This document shows, in pieces, positions 1-12,051 of a stretch of 64,000 nt of DNA. The notes under the pieces are model-generated. The model was not told the DNA's origin, made no database searches, and saw only the letters and a list, made by a program, of their open reading frames with translations. The DNA comes from Charina bottae (Eukaryota > Chordata > Lepidosauria > Squamata > Charinaidae), in NCBI GenBank assembly GCA_023362775.1, contig JALMGJ010000001.1:59923501-59987500 (forward strand), in the 5' to 3' direction. How positions within the stretch are numbered: the first letter of the stretch is position 1; the number at the start of each line of letters is the position of its first letter. The position numbers and the translations under genes are program-made.

Positions 1-19
1 AAAGTACATCAGCATTTTA

Positions 20-200
20 CATATTTTAAAGAGTGTCATCATATCCCGCATCAAACAACCAAACCATCCCTTTCTCTAGTTCTGGCTAAATGTCCAGTTC
101 TTTCAAACTTTCCTGATAAGAGCTTGTTTTCCATAAGTCTCATAATCTGTGCTGCTGCTCTTTGAATCTATTCCAATTTCTCTACCTCCTTATATTCCCA
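20..200 (-). repeat. Old CR1 LINE fragment
   Basis: Read on the minus strand this resembles the CR1 3' region: phrases about 60-180 follow the order of the better CR1 copy at 4440-4560 (TTTCCA, CTCCTCT-like and CCAATTT-like blocks). It is very diverged and has no open frame. Assignment is by recalled family similarity only. Confidence 0.4.
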
Positions 201-300
201 ATGCTGTCTAGATTTAGATCCAACGTATATAGAAGAAAGCAGGAAAGCTGGTGCGATACATGTAAATGTTTGGGGCATGTGCAAACCTTGGCAGTAGTTC

Positions 301-1192
301 AGGATGTTCTGGTATTTATTTATTTTATTTATTTATTTATTTATTAAATTTCTATGACCGCCCATCTCCCCCTCAAGGAGGGACTCTAGGCCAGGGCGTT
401 CCAAAGTTTTCCCGCGGCGACACACCAACTGCCCTTGGTGTGTCGCCGCGGGAAAATCCGGAAGTTCCGCCGCCGCGGCAGCGCACAAAAACCCAGAAGC
501 GCTGCTGCCGCTTTCAGTCTTTGCGCGCCGCCGCGCCTGCGGCGCCTTCGGATTTTCATGTGTCGCCGCGGGAAAACCCGGTACGGGCGGAGGCGTGCAT
601 GGTGGCGGCAGCGGCGGCAGCCTCCGCTAAAACGCGGAAGCACTGATGGCACGCCGGTGCCGCCGCCGCCGTGCACGCCCCCGCTGCCACTTCTGGGTTG
701 TGTGGCGACACAGCCGACTGTGTGTGGTGACACACTTTTGTGTCGCGACACACAGTTTGGAAAGCTCTGCTCTAGGCGGTTCACAGCCACAATAATATCA
801 CTATAATACAATAAAAACACAATAAAATACAAATACAATAAATACATATTTAAATTAAAACCAAGTGGCAGGTGGTTTGTACAGTGATGCTGAACATATT
901 TAAAATATTTGGGGCGGCTCTAAGAAATCAGCCATCCCCAAGCTTGACCACTTTCCTTCTTGCCCCAGGCGAGATCACAGAGCCAAGTTTTCAATTTTTT
1001 TCTGAAGTCCAGGAGTGAAGGGTCTGTCTTATCTCTGGGGGGAGGATGTTCCATAGGGCAGGTGCCGCTGCAGAGAAGGCTCGCCTCCGAGACCGCGCTA
1101 GATGGAACTCTTTCATAGAGGGGGTCCGCAGCATCCCCTCTCTGCAAGATCGGGTAGGACAGGACGATGTAATGGGAGGATGTTCTGGTATT
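301..1192 (-). mobile_element. L2-type LINE 3' end with target-site duplication
   Basis: A minus-strand L2 3' end. The tail is (TTTA)n followed by ATGACCGCCC at 354-364, then 3' UTR, and at about 930-1170 the end of the ORF (LWNILPPEIRQ-like residues on the minus strand). The copy is 5' truncated. The 16-bp flanks AGGATGTTCTGGTATT at 301-316 and 1177-1192 are identical, so the inserted piece is 317-1176. A hAT miniature element (392-769) later split the CTCTAGGCGG of the 3' UTR. Confidence 0.85.
392..769. mobile_element. hAT-type miniature element, copy 1 (subtype A)
   Basis: A 378-bp GC-rich element with no transposase. The ends are imperfect inverted repeats: left CAGGGCGTTCCAAAG, right complement CAGAGCTTTCCAAAC. 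It is flanked by a perfect 8-bp duplication CTCTAGGC (384-391 and 770-777), the size made by hAT transposases. The interior has repeated GTGTCGC/GCGACAC blocks and short palindromes. It lies inside the L2 3' UTR, so it is younger than that L2. The frames across it are composition artefacts. Confidence 0.85.
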
Positions 1193-1556
1193 ACATATTC
1201 TCCTTTAATCAGACACAAAGTAAACTCAAACTGGGGATTGCCTTAGCATTGCAACTCCATGAAAATAGAATCCGTTGAAGCTATAATCCTCATCCTACAC
1301 TGAACCAAAGTGTGACGGAAAGGAAATTTCAATTATATGTAAGGCCTTTCTATCAGAAAGAATCAAAGATCAGCAGCAATGAAATACAGTCATGGAGTCC
1401 CATTAGACTAGCTCAACCTAAGTAGCAGAACTAAAATGCAAAGAACTGACGGGACCGCATCAGTCCTTTTCCACTTTTTCTTGCAGATAGAAATCTGGTA
1501 GAGCAAGAAGAACATCAGCTATACCTCTTCTCTCTGATGTGCTTCTTTAATTACAG
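1193..1556. other. Unassigned, no feature seen
   Basis: AT-rich unique-looking sequence between the L2 insertion and a SINE. I see no convincing frame, RNA or repeat. Confidence 0.5.
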
Positions 1557-1818
1557 TTATTATTAAAGCAAGAGCCAGTTTGGTGTAGTGGTTAAGACAT
1601 CAGGCTAGAAATCGGGAGACTGTGAGTTTTAGTCATGCCTTAGGCACAAAGCCAGCTGGGTGACCTTGGGCCAGTCACTCTCTTAGCCCTAGGAAAGAGG
1701 CAATGGCAAACCACTTCTGAAAAGCCTTGCCAGGAAAACTGCAGGGACTACTCCAGGCAGTCGCCAAGAGTCAACACCGACCAAAGGCACCCTAAATAAA
1801 TAAATTATTATTATAGCA
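1557..1818 (+). mobile_element. tRNA-derived SINE with MIR-like central block
   Basis: The SINE body is 1571-1804. The tRNA-like head has an A-box-like TGGTGTAGTGGTTAAG at 1580-1595. The middle block GTGACCTTGGGCCAGTCAC is a motif widespread in amniote SINEs. The body ends in a short AAATAAATAAAT tail. Flanks are a 14-bp duplication with one mismatch (TTATTATTAAAGCA at 1557-1570; 1805-1818), which supports retroposition. A reverse-orientation relative sits at 21599-21846. Confidence 0.8.
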
Positions 1819-1948
1819 CATGGGGAGGGGGAGGGGAGGAACTCCCCCCCCCCCTTCAGAGTACATATCCATATCTTAGCTTTTGGGGGTGAGGAAGCTC
1901 TACTTGGAGCAAATGGGAAAAGTTGGAGTCAAACCAATTTCTATCCTA

Positions 1949-1980
1949 AAGGTAAAGGTTCTGGTATTTATTTATTTTTT

Positions 1981-2015
<35 letters not shown>

Positions 2016-2036
2016 TTAAATTTCTATGACCGCCTA
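1949..2036 (-). repeat. Isolated L2 tail behind a SINE-tail remnant
   Basis: AAAGGTAAAGGTT at about 1950-1962 equals the complement of the Sauria SINE tail seen at 22344 and 30390. It runs directly into TTCTGGTATT, a (TTTA)n tract and ATTTCTATGACCGCC, the last bases of an L2. No more of the L2 is present. Confidence 0.6.
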
Positions 2037-3034
2037 ATGACTAAGCAATCTCCAAACAAGGTACACCTTAAAGTTAGCTGGAACTGTGGAATACCCTGTA
2101 AATTAGAGGCAGGCAGATTTGCCAGAGCAGCTACTGCATTTCATGGCCAAGTAGAGTTTAATTTCAGCAATATTTTAAAACTCAATTGGGCATTAGCAAA
2201 GTCTTCTAACATTTTCTTTATAACTGGAAGAGTGAAAATGTGTAGAATCCATATGCAAAGATGCAGATTTGTATTTCTATTCTCTTTGGCTATCTCAGGA
2301 AATGAAGCTTTAATATCTCCCAAGAGGCTTGGAATTGTCCTTGACTACCATGAGGTGAATGCAGGGGAACTCCAGGTTTGCAAAGCTTTCCCTTTCTTAA
2401 TTGTCTTCCAATATATGAAAAATGCCTTTGCATATTAAAAATCCATCATCTATTGGGAACTTAATGGGAGCAAGACCCATGGTGGTAAAGCTTCCATCAC
2501 TTGTGTTCTTGGGGGTTGATCCAAGGTTGCAAGTGACTTATGAAAATAAATGTGCCACATGTGAAAATGAAACTATATTTTAAGAACTAAGATATATAAA
2601 CTTGAGAAAGAACAATTAAATAGGGACAGAGTTCACTGATTATTTTCCCCCCTTGGATGATAAATCTAATTCTTTCTCTTGCATAGGTTTAAATTTTATG
2701 AAATCTGTGTTGGCTTCACATTTTATTTTCTTTGTACATTGTGCTGAATCAGTGCCTATTGTGGAAATCTGATACTCGTATCTGTAGAATACATACACCT
2801 ATATCTGTCTCCAGGCATTCTATCCTCAAGTTATTAGAAGAGCATGAGAGCAGTGTAGTGATATGCTTGATTCCCCTGCTTCCTTTCTCAGATCTCCACC
2901 ATTTAGTCTTGCCAGGTCCACATAAGATCTACAGCAAAAAAATTGTTCTATGTCTGTCTTGTGGCATGCAGAGGCTTTGACCTCTAGCGTGCCAAGCCCA
3001 GTTGATGAAGCTATGATGCACACATGTAGTCACT
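2037..3034. other. Unassigned, no feature seen
   Basis: A 133-codon plus-strand frame (2037-2438) exists, but it shows no recognisable domain and is not kept as a gene. The rest is AT-rich without repeat signatures I recognise. Confidence 0.45.
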
Positions 3035-3042
3035 CCCTACTC

Positions 3043-3306
3043 CATAGCTTTCCAAACTCTGTGTCGGGACACGTTAGTGTGTTGGCTGCAGTGTCTGGGT
3101 GTGTCGCGGCTGCTGCTGCCTCCAAGCCCTGCCAGGATTCTGCGCAGGATTCATCCTAGTGCCTGCCTTGAGCCTTGCTGCCTCCAAACCTGCTGTGATT
3201 CCGCGCAGGTCCTAGTGCCTGCCTTGTGCCCTGCTGTAAGAGTGTGTCGCGAAATGATGCATGTCTAAAAAGTGTGTCACCAACACGAAAAGTTTGGAAA
3301 GCTCTG
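3043..3306. mobile_element. hAT-type miniature element, copy 2 (subtype B)
   Basis: A 264-bp element. Left end CATAGCTTTCCAAACT, right end AGTTTGGAAAGCTCTG. It is flanked by a perfect 8-bp duplication CCCTACTC (3035-3042 and 3307-3314). The interior shares GTGTCACCAACA and CTGCCTTG blocks with copy 3 at 16760 but differs from copies 1 and 4. No transposase. Confidence 0.87.
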
Positions 3307-3314
3307 CCCTACTC

Positions 3315-4012
3315 ATTACATCACCTCTAGAATACAAAGTATGTCTTTTAAGTAGTTCCCCCGTATTCTCTAACACGCTCATTTCATTCAAACAGGACAG
3401 AATTACATATTACAAGGACTAAGTCTGCTCCTGGAAAATGATAGTGCAGTGTCAATTCTTTTAAACAGTAATGTGTGATATAATTTACTTCAGGCTTTAC
3501 TTCAGATATATTGGCCTAAAAGTCTTATAATGCCCAATCATCATGGGCAAAACTCAAGATCTCAATGTCACAGAGGAAACAAAAGTGCTTTTTTCTTCAC
3601 CCTCATTTTTCCTCCCTTCATGTTTCTAGTCAAAGTACCCTGCTGAGTGGATTATGGGAGCAACACAATTGGAGTGTGTCAAATTTGGGTAGGTAGACTG
3701 GTACTATTATCTGTTGTTGACAGGGGTGGTGTCCATGGGAAAGGATCAAAAAAGTCAACCACAGGTTGGGGGCCCCCTTTGGTCACCATCTTGATTATTT
3801 TTATGCACCTCCCATTCTGTGGACACTCCTGGGTGTTGAGCCTACTTCTTGTTGATATATTTGTTAATGCAACTGGCAAAACAAAATGTTAACTGCTACT
3901 ATGTTGTTCTGCTGTTTAATGTATTGACTGGTTATTTTCATTGATTATATTAATTGTTAGGTGCTCTGGAAACCATGTAAAGGGTGATGATGATTAGAAT
4001 GTAAATACAAAT
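3315..4012. other. Unassigned, no feature seen
   Basis: AT-rich unique-looking DNA. The 81-codon frame at 3647-3892 has no recognisable features. Confidence 0.45.
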
Positions 4013-4013
4013 G

Positions 4014-4075
4014 AAGGAAGGAAGGAAGGAAGGAAGGAAGGAAGGAAGGAAGGAAGGAAGGAAGGAAGGAAGGAA
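4014..4075. repeat. (GGAA)n microsatellite
   Basis: About 15 uninterrupted GGAA units. No element boundary is apparent around it. Confidence 0.95.
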
Positions 4076-4149
4076 GCTCTTGTATTTCTCATAACAGATA
4101 ACTTTATACCTAGATATTTTCTGTTCAAAAGTACCAGTCGCTGGCATCC

Positions 4150-5330
4150 ACTAATAGAATCATAACGTAGGGAAGATACCCAAGAGATTATCTAGACTAA
4201 CCCTCTGCTTGGTATAGGATATACTAAAGTATTTCAGACAGATGGCTGTCCAGTCTTTGTTTGATGATCTCCAGTGAAAGAGAATGTGTTACCTAATGAG
4301 GCAACCTATTCCACCAATTAACAGCTCTTACAATTCCTTGTAATATCTAGTTTGAACTTGACCTGGTCCTGTTCTTCAGGGCAACTAAGAGCCAGTCCTC
4401 CTTTACATGAGATTACTATTATACAATATCTCTCCTCAGTCTTCTTTTCTGCAGGCTAAACATACCCATTTCTTTAGCCATTTTTCTTGTGTCATGTTTT
4501 CCAGTCCTTTCACCATCTTGGTAGTCCTCCTCTGAACTCACTGCAGTTTGCCAATGTCCTTTTTAAAATGTGGTGTCCAGAATGGGACACAGTATTCCGA
4601 GTGGGGCCTGACCAAGACAGAATAGAGTGGGACAATTATTTCCCATGATCTGGGTTTTATGATTTGTTAATACAACCCCAAAGAACATTTGCCCTTTTAG
4701 GAGCTATATCACACTGTTGGCTCATATTCAACTTGTAATCTATGACTACCACCACCCCAAATCCTTTTCACATATATTACTTCCAAGCTATATCTCCCCC
4801 ATGACATGTTTGCACTGTTTTTTCCTACACATGGCCCTTTTTTCTTTTAAGCATTTGAGAAACTTCTGTGTATAACAATGAGTCCCTTTTGATATCTCCC
4901 ATTTTCCCTTCTGATATAAATGGTTTGTGATTGTGCCTTCACTATTTTGTTTTGCAGGATTTCCCATCCTTCCCAGATACTGTTCTCTTTCAGGATTACA
5001 ATCCATTGGATCTGACCTACTTCCATTACTTTCATCTGAGTTCATCAAAACCTACTCTTCTGAAACCAAGTACACAGATCTCATTTTTAAAATCCCTTCT
5101 CTTGAAGCCATGCACTCAGATAGCATGTCACTTTCTCCCAAGGTCCCAATCATCTTCATTTCTTCAGCCAGTTCCTCCCTGTTAGTAAATATTAGGTCCA
5201 AGATAGCACAGCCCCTTGTTTCTTCTTCCACCTTCTGACAAAAGAGGTTATTCTAGTTCAGCACCATCCTAATGAGATTGGCAAGGTGCCTGCTGGACGC
5301 TTCCTTCCCAGTCTTCATGAGCTGCCAATA
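4150..5330 (-). mobile_element. CR1 LINE remnant, internally deleted
   Basis: On the minus strand, 5240-4990 encodes a CR1 endonuclease C-terminal piece ([19 protein letters not shown], then a LGESD motif). The 4800-4153 part matches the CR1 3' region and ends near AGAATCAT, the complement of the usual CR1 terminus. The reverse transcriptase that should lie between is missing. Many stops make it an old non-functional copy. Two separate insertions of the same family cannot be excluded. Confidence 0.7.
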
Positions 5331-7370
5331 ATTTGATGGGTTTACTTACCACCTTTAAGCCTCAATAATAGTTCCACCATAATATAGCAATCTCCATGTT
5401 TTTAATTTAAGTATTCATTCTGTAAACCAGACTAACATATGTTTTAGATATCAATCTCTTTGCAGAAATGTTTGAGGCAGAGGGGTCTGAAGGAGAGCAG
5501 CATCACACCATTGCAACATAAGTTCTGCCACTTTTGTACATGTGTCATGATGTCACAGATACATAAGAAAGGGGTGGAGCTTAGAATGTGGACACTTCTA
5601 TTTTGAGGGGAAAGTAATCAGAAATAAATGTTGTGCGCTCAATCAGATGTGGGCCTCAGATGTTCTTCCAGTGGTCAGTGAAATTTAAAAGTGATTAGTA
5701 TCTCTCAATGTCGGGCTTTAAGCCAGAAAAAAGTTGACATTCCACAGCTGCTAAAGACATAAAAGAAAGATGTAGCACACAAATGGCACAATTTGCTACA
5801 TCCCAAGCTGTGACAAATGTTGAAAATCAAAGAAATGAGAGGCTGCACTATTGGCTGAAATATCAAATAGTTTAAATGAAAGCAGGATGATCTTTAGCCA
5901 TGAGAGAGACCCCAAATCTGTTGTGTAGGGAACATCAGAGAGGGAGAGGGAAAGAAAAAGTGTTTCAAATATAAACCTAGAAACAGAGAACAGTGCGGTC
6001 AAAAACTACTCACAAGAGACAATTGGGGTCTGAAACACATCTAACCGATGTTTGGAACTGAATGAACTGGTGGGGAAGAGAATTCAACTTTGGACACAGG
6101 TGTCTTAAGGACTACATGTTTTTTTTTTTTATTGGAAGTGACTTCTGGTAATATTTCGATTTCAGGTTGGAAACTGAACATATTTTGGATATGAAATGAT
6201 GACAAAAACAAAGGATGTCTATTCCGACAAAATAATTATTTAAATAATAATTTCCAAGGCCAGAGTTTATTTCCATCGATTATGAGTCTGGCTGCCTTGG
6301 TTACTGTGAATGGTCTGTTGGATCAAGTGTCTGTAACTGGCCACTGACAAGCTATTCTTTTGATAAGCAATGCTTCTCTTTGCTCTGGGACCAAGTAGAA
6401 GGAAATATCTGTGTAGCAATTCTGTCTGTTTGGCAAAGGAGGGAATGTTCACATTCATCACATATGTCTGTTCCAATAATTATTTGGACCAGCCATTGGT
6501 TGAGGTTGGACTGTTCCTAGTTTCAAGGCTGAGCACCCTTCCCCATTCCTTTCATGCATAACTTTGATGCTTCATTTTGTGACTTAGTATCTTGGTTTAT
6601 TGACTGACAACAAGAATGAATTTTCCAGTTCAGATATAATGAGGAACTTTGGATTAATGGAAAGGAGAGACAGATGTTCTGATATTAACACTTGGCTTTA
6701 GGACTGTACTGGTTAAACATAAGGGAGTTAGGATGGAGTTAGATAAGCAAAAGGATGGCAAAGGACGGGTAAGAAAACGGGGGCAATAAATGTGTGAACA
6801 AGCAGGTGGGCAGCTTAGAAGGAAAACAAGAGAGGTGGCTAATCAGATAGCAGGGAGACCTTAGGTAGGGCCATCAAGGCACATTGCCCAGAATGCTTTT
6901 AAGTCACTGCTGTCTGTATTTTTCACCTTACTAGTTCCCTGCCCATCACTACCCTGATGAATGGAGTATATTTTCTTTTGTCTCCTGCTGAATAAAACAT
7001 AACTTGTCCTGATTAGTATAATGAACAACTTCTATCAGTAATGAAGGATCATTACAGATCCTTCATTTTCAACATACATCCTGCATCATCTCTGATGAAT
7101 TGAACTTTAAGACAGAGTGGGGGAGGAAAAAAATGGAGGAAGAGGAACCATGGGTGGAATGCTTGTGAAGAATTCATGAGTGAATTTCTCAACTATTTGG
7201 AAATCACAACAATAATATAAACACAATAGTGATTGCTTCTTAGTGCATCCTTCAAAGGGCTAATTTTTGAAGTCATGCTAACTTCTAAACTTAGATAATC
7301 TCTGAACTACATCAGAAGCTACCTCATCTGTTATTTAATCCTATGTTCACTACCCAGATTTGGCAAGATG
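5331..7370. other. Unassigned 2 kb, no feature seen
   Basis: Mostly AT-rich sequence with a T11 run at 6120. No frame with recognisable domains and no repeat edges I can place. Confidence 0.45.
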
Positions 7371-7379
7371 GGTGACTAT

Positions 7380-7436
7380 ATAAATCAATATAATCTACCT
7401 ATCTGCCTATCTACCTATCATCTACCTATCTATTTC
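7380..7436. repeat. Degenerate (CTAC/CTAT)n tract
   Basis: Interrupted CTAT, CTAC and CTGC tetranucleotides, an eroded microsatellite. Confidence 0.7.
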
Positions 7437-7867
7437 TTGGCGACCCTAGTCAAGCTTTTACCTCTACTTTTCCCCCTAGAGTCGTCTTGTCCATCTCCTA
7501 ATCTATATCTTAGTCATAAATTCATTGAAACTAAGAGTTGGTTTTTTTCCCTTCTGTTATTCTCTGTAGTGCACTGTATGTTCATATTTTAATCATATAC
7601 ATACATACCTGATAGTAAATGAAGTCAATTACTTCTGAATAGACATACATACATAACCATCATGCCATTCCCTTTCAGGGTAAGCATCAAAGTGCAGAAA
7701 CAGAGTAAGCAATAGCAAGCAAAATAAATTAGTAACAAATGTAACAAAGAAAGGGAAATATAGCCAAATCTAGTTAACACCAAGACAATTCACTATAATT
7801 CCCCTTATCTTTCTGTCCTGGAACAATCCTTGCTTCCACCATATCTATACATTATAATTCATATTTT
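7437..7867. other. Unassigned, no feature seen
   Basis: AT-rich, with short ATACATAC runs near 7605 and 7645. Nothing else recognised. Confidence 0.45.
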
Positions 7868-9975
7868 GCCTTTTGTTTTTTAACTGCGTCACCTCTATCT
7901 TTTGAAGAACATCAGTTCATCCAACCATGATTTTTGTGTCTTTTCCTTCCTTGCAAGCCATTCACTCTTCCTTCAATTACTTTGTAATTTGATTGTCATT
8001 CATTCTATGACCAAAGCACCTCAATGTTGCTCCCCCGTGGCTTGGTCATTAGTGTTCCCTCTTCCAAACTTCCCAATTTTAACCTGCCTCACTCTGTCTG
8101 GACGAAATTGAATAGAATCAGATGTGTCGCTGGTAGGAGTGCCTCTGCTCTGTATCAATGGGGCTGGAAGGATTCTCCCTGTGATTGTGGTGCCGAAATG
8201 CAAACTATTAAACACATTGTGCAAGACTGCCCACGACGTGCGTTCCCTGGCTCCTTAGAAGATCTGCACGAAGTAACACCGGAAGCGATCTCTTGGTTAG
8301 CTGAACTGGACATCCAGTTATGAGACTATTCTGTATCCCTGCAGAAGTTTACATATAATTGTATGGACTGTGGGTATTTATTTGCTTTTTCTTCTGTCAT
8401 GTATTCATCATACGCTATATATAGCACCTCAATGTATTCTTTTCCTTTTGTGCTCAGTCCACATTCATTCAGCACACATTCTTTCTTGACTCTATTTCTT
8501 CTTGTTTTATCAAACACTCTTTTTAAATATTCCATTCCCATGATATTCAACTTACTTTTATGACTCTCCTGATGTATCTAACTCTCACTTCCATATAAGA
8601 AAGTGAGCAAAAGCACACTTTTATTATACACAACCATTTCTGCTTCTTTTAATCAAAAATCATTCCTGACATCAGACCACATGCTACCCACTACCTTTTT
8701 ACCAGCATTTCTCACCTTTAGTAAGCATTCTACCAAGGTACTTGCTCTAGTTTTTCACTGTTCTTGTCTAACTTACAGTCACGCATGCCATTTTCCTTGC
8801 ATATAAGAATATAAATACTTTTATATACATCACTTGCATTCAAAAGTACATGTGCATTCATGTTATCAACCAACATACCTGTAATATCACCACAAGCATT
8901 TTTATACATCTATCCATAATACTTTCAACAACCAAGGGGATATCACATATCCTTGTCTTACTTCCTGCTCAGAATTATTTGCTAGTAATTTCATTTATTT
9001 TCATGCACGCTTCACTTCCATCATACAGTATACTGTTCTTACCACATTCAGCAACCAGCCTTCAACTCCACATTCACACAAAACATTCCATATTCACTTT
9101 ATCATAGGCTTTCTCTAAATCAGCAGATATACAAAATTGTCATTTGCATAGTCATATATTTCTCAGTGACCTGCTGAAGAGGAAAAATCTGGTCTGCCCA
9201 TTCCTTGCTCAGCATCAAACCACACTCCAAATTTTACTACTTGTCACCTTTGCATACTTTCAGTCAGAATTCTGTCAGACATTTCTCAGGCACACTTAAC
9301 AAATTAATTTTTGCATTGACTTTTGCTACCTTCACTGTATAGGAGAATAATAATAGCATTCTTCCAACATCAGTCACAGATGCATCCTTCAAAAGACACT
9401 GAACAATCATGCAGCCACTTCATTAATCAACCACATCCATATTTTAACATTTCTTCCGTTATACCATCTATATGAGAACCTTTCCATTTTTTAATATCTC
9501 ACATTACTTTTCATAGATTTCCTCCCTTTGCATATAATACATTTTTCAACATTCTCTCACTTCAGTTTCATCCCAAATACTTTCATCACTTTTATTTTTA
9601 ATTCCATTCACTGTTTAGCACTCTTCATCCACTTCCAAAAGGGCTTTTTATTTCCATCCAATTGCTCTGTACTTTTTCTACTTCTTAAGCACTCCTTGCT
9701 GTTTTTGATTACATACCATGCAAATATTTTTTTTGATACATTTTTCTCCCATCCTTATTGTTTTACAGGAATTGTTCTCTATATGCATTTTTTTTCATCC
9801 ACAGCCTCTTTTTCTTCATCAGTTTACCAACCTTCTTTTCCTTATTTCACATTGGTATAACTCCACACACTTCTGTGGTACTCTGTAATGTAATTTTTTT
9901 TTATCCTGTTCCAAGCAGCTACCACATCCTGTTTCCCAACTTCTACTTTCTGAATAAAAGGATACAGGATAATAA
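7868..9975 (-). pseudogene. Decayed LINE reverse-transcriptase pseudogene
   Basis: In shifting minus-strand frames the order of a LINE reverse transcriptase can be read: a KEWADQIFPL-like segment near 9200, the ADLEKAYDKVN palm motif near 9110, SPWLL near 8940, YLGRMLTK near 8735, LYGSESW near 8600, and MGMEYLKRVFDKTRRNRVK near 8490. The KAYDKVN and LYGSESW motifs are those of RTE/Rex-like non-LTR elements; the clade is not certain. Many stops and frameshifts make it ancient. It was later split by another LINE tail at 8028-8422. Confidence 0.6.
8015..8435 (+). mobile_element. Truncated LINE tail nested in the old LINE
   Basis: The inserted piece 8028-8422 is flanked by a perfect 13-bp duplication AGCACCTCAATGT (8015-8027 and 8423-8435). 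Its frame to about 8323 ends in a zinc-knuckle-like C-x-C-x8-H-x4-C (CDCGAEMQTIKHIVQDC), followed by PRRAFPG, as seen at the C-terminus of some non-LTR reverse transcriptases. It is a 5'-truncated copy. The clade cannot be fixed from about 90 residues. Confidence 0.7.
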
Positions 9976-10712
9976 TTAGGCTCAATTGAAAATATTTGGC
10001 TGCCTCCCTCCCCCAAATACTAAGATACTATGGGATGAAATCTGAGACAGCACTGGACATAGCACTGAATATATAAGTGGTGTTGCTGCTGTGGCACCAA
10101 CAGAAAAAACTCTTAAAGCACTTTCCTCCACTTTCATGAGGACAAGACATTATTTCTTAAATCTTATTCCAAGGGTTCAGATTACTGCCACCACTCTGAA
10201 GTAATGGGAAACTGCCACTGTTAAGTAATAGTTACGGTACTCTTAGAAGATGGTGATAGACTGAGAAGTAAGCAAGTGGTAGGCTGGATGGTGGCAGAAG
10301 CCTGAGACAAAAGACTCACCTTGGCTCATGATAAATTTGGCCTTGATAATAATAATTGCCAATGAATTTGAAACCTATGTGTGGAGAAAGTTATCATGTC
10401 CCTTTTGTACATCTTGAAAAAGCCAGCAAGCTAACAATATCAGAGTAACCAAAGAGATATAATAATCTTAATTTTACAAGCATCCTTGCGACATCATGGC
10501 TTAAGTGAACTGCAGAAGACAACCTATTCCTATTTCAGTAAATGGAAATTGATTGAATCACTATGGCTTCATTCCTAATACACATTTATAAGTGCTATTA
10601 ATCTAGAGCTGATAAATCATTGTTTTAAAATTAAGGGTGCTAATACAGTTATCAGCTGTTCATGTATGAATGGACTAACAACAAAACTTTTATGGAATGA
10701 GAAATAAATGAA
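9976..10712. other. Unassigned, no feature seen
   Basis: Unique-looking sequence with no frame or repeat I can name. Confidence 0.45.
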
Positions 10713-10728
10713 AGATAGATAGATTGAT

Positions 10729-10766
<38 letters not shown>

Positions 10767-10775
10767 CGAGAGAAT
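10713..10775. repeat. (GATA)n microsatellite
   Basis: A GATA tract with one interrupting GATTGAT at its left side. GATA repeats are common in squamates. Confidence 0.93.
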
Positions 10776-11609
10776 TAGTATAATTCATATTACAAACACT
10801 AATAAAACTCTCTCCTGCTGAGTAACAGTGAGCAGCTCTGCTGACCCTACCTCCCATGAGTGACAGCTGTGATATGACTTAAGGTCAGGCAACCATGTGT
10901 AGATTGTAACTGGACCTACTTTCCCAGCCCTAGATTAACATCAGCAAGAAATGGAGCCTAGATTAGTGGTATTTGAATGAAAATGCAGTTAGGATAACTT
11001 AAATTTTGTGTCTTTGGGAATTTCTGGGAAGAAATACTGCTTGATTTTTTTTTATTAACTAGGTTGATATATTAGTTTTCTCCCAAAGTGCTCAAAGTGA
11101 CGCACATGGTTTCTTCACCTCATCTTTATGCCTATTTATCCCCCTAGTGAGGTAAATTGAGAGATAGTGACAATCTCAAGATTACTCAGTGAGCTATGTG
11201 GGTAAGAATTTAAATCTGATAATCTAACCATTACACCACAGTGACTTTCATTATACAAATTGCAAGTTGAAACATGAGGGGGAGACAAAATCCATCTTTC
11301 CAGCTATTGGGATCTGCAGAGGGAAAGATTAATCTAATTGCTTTTTCAATACTGATCCAGAGTGCAGCCATTTATGGGCAAGAAATAGAACCAAGAGATG
11401 TATATGATTGCTATTCATTTTTATGGGAAATAATAATGGTGCAATTGGGAAAGCTTTGTGATGGATACCCATCTTTCAGCTTGAGTATCTTGAATTCCAC
11501 CCAGTCACACAGTTTGTATTTGTGTATATAGCTGATAGAGATGGACAAATTGTGCCCCTTCCCCATCATATATGGGTCTTCCTGCTTACCTGCCATAACA
11601 AGAGATATT
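10776..11609. other. Unassigned, no feature seen
   Basis: Mixed-composition DNA. The 85-codon frame at 11274-11531 shows nothing recognisable. Confidence 0.45.
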
Positions 11610-12051
11610 TTTCTATTTTTCAATTTATTTGTCAAATTTCTCTGACGCCCATCTCATATACAACAACTCTGGGCGGTTTACAGATAATAAAATGACAATC
11701 AGTAAAAACACTACAATATAATATCAATACAAGTATAAATACACATAAATACAAATACAAGTATAAAAATATAAAAATATAAAATATAAAATTCAAGATG
11801 GCAATAGGATCTTACCTCCGGGGGTAAGCTGCTCCAAAGGACGGATGCCATGGCAGAGAAGGTCCTCCTCCTGGACCCTGCCAATCGGCAATCCCTCATG
11901 GACAGGGTCCATAACATGCCCTCTCTGCCTGACCAGGGGGGACAGGTTGATGTAACGGGGGTGAGGCGGTTCCTCAGGTAATCTGGACCCTTGCCATGTA
12001 GGGCTTTAAAGGTGATAACCAACACCTTGAATTGGACCCAGAAGCAAAATG

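Noticed and set aside
435..806. Arginine/alanine-rich frames near the window start
   Set aside because: They lie in a GC-rich hAT miniature element and arise from its composition.
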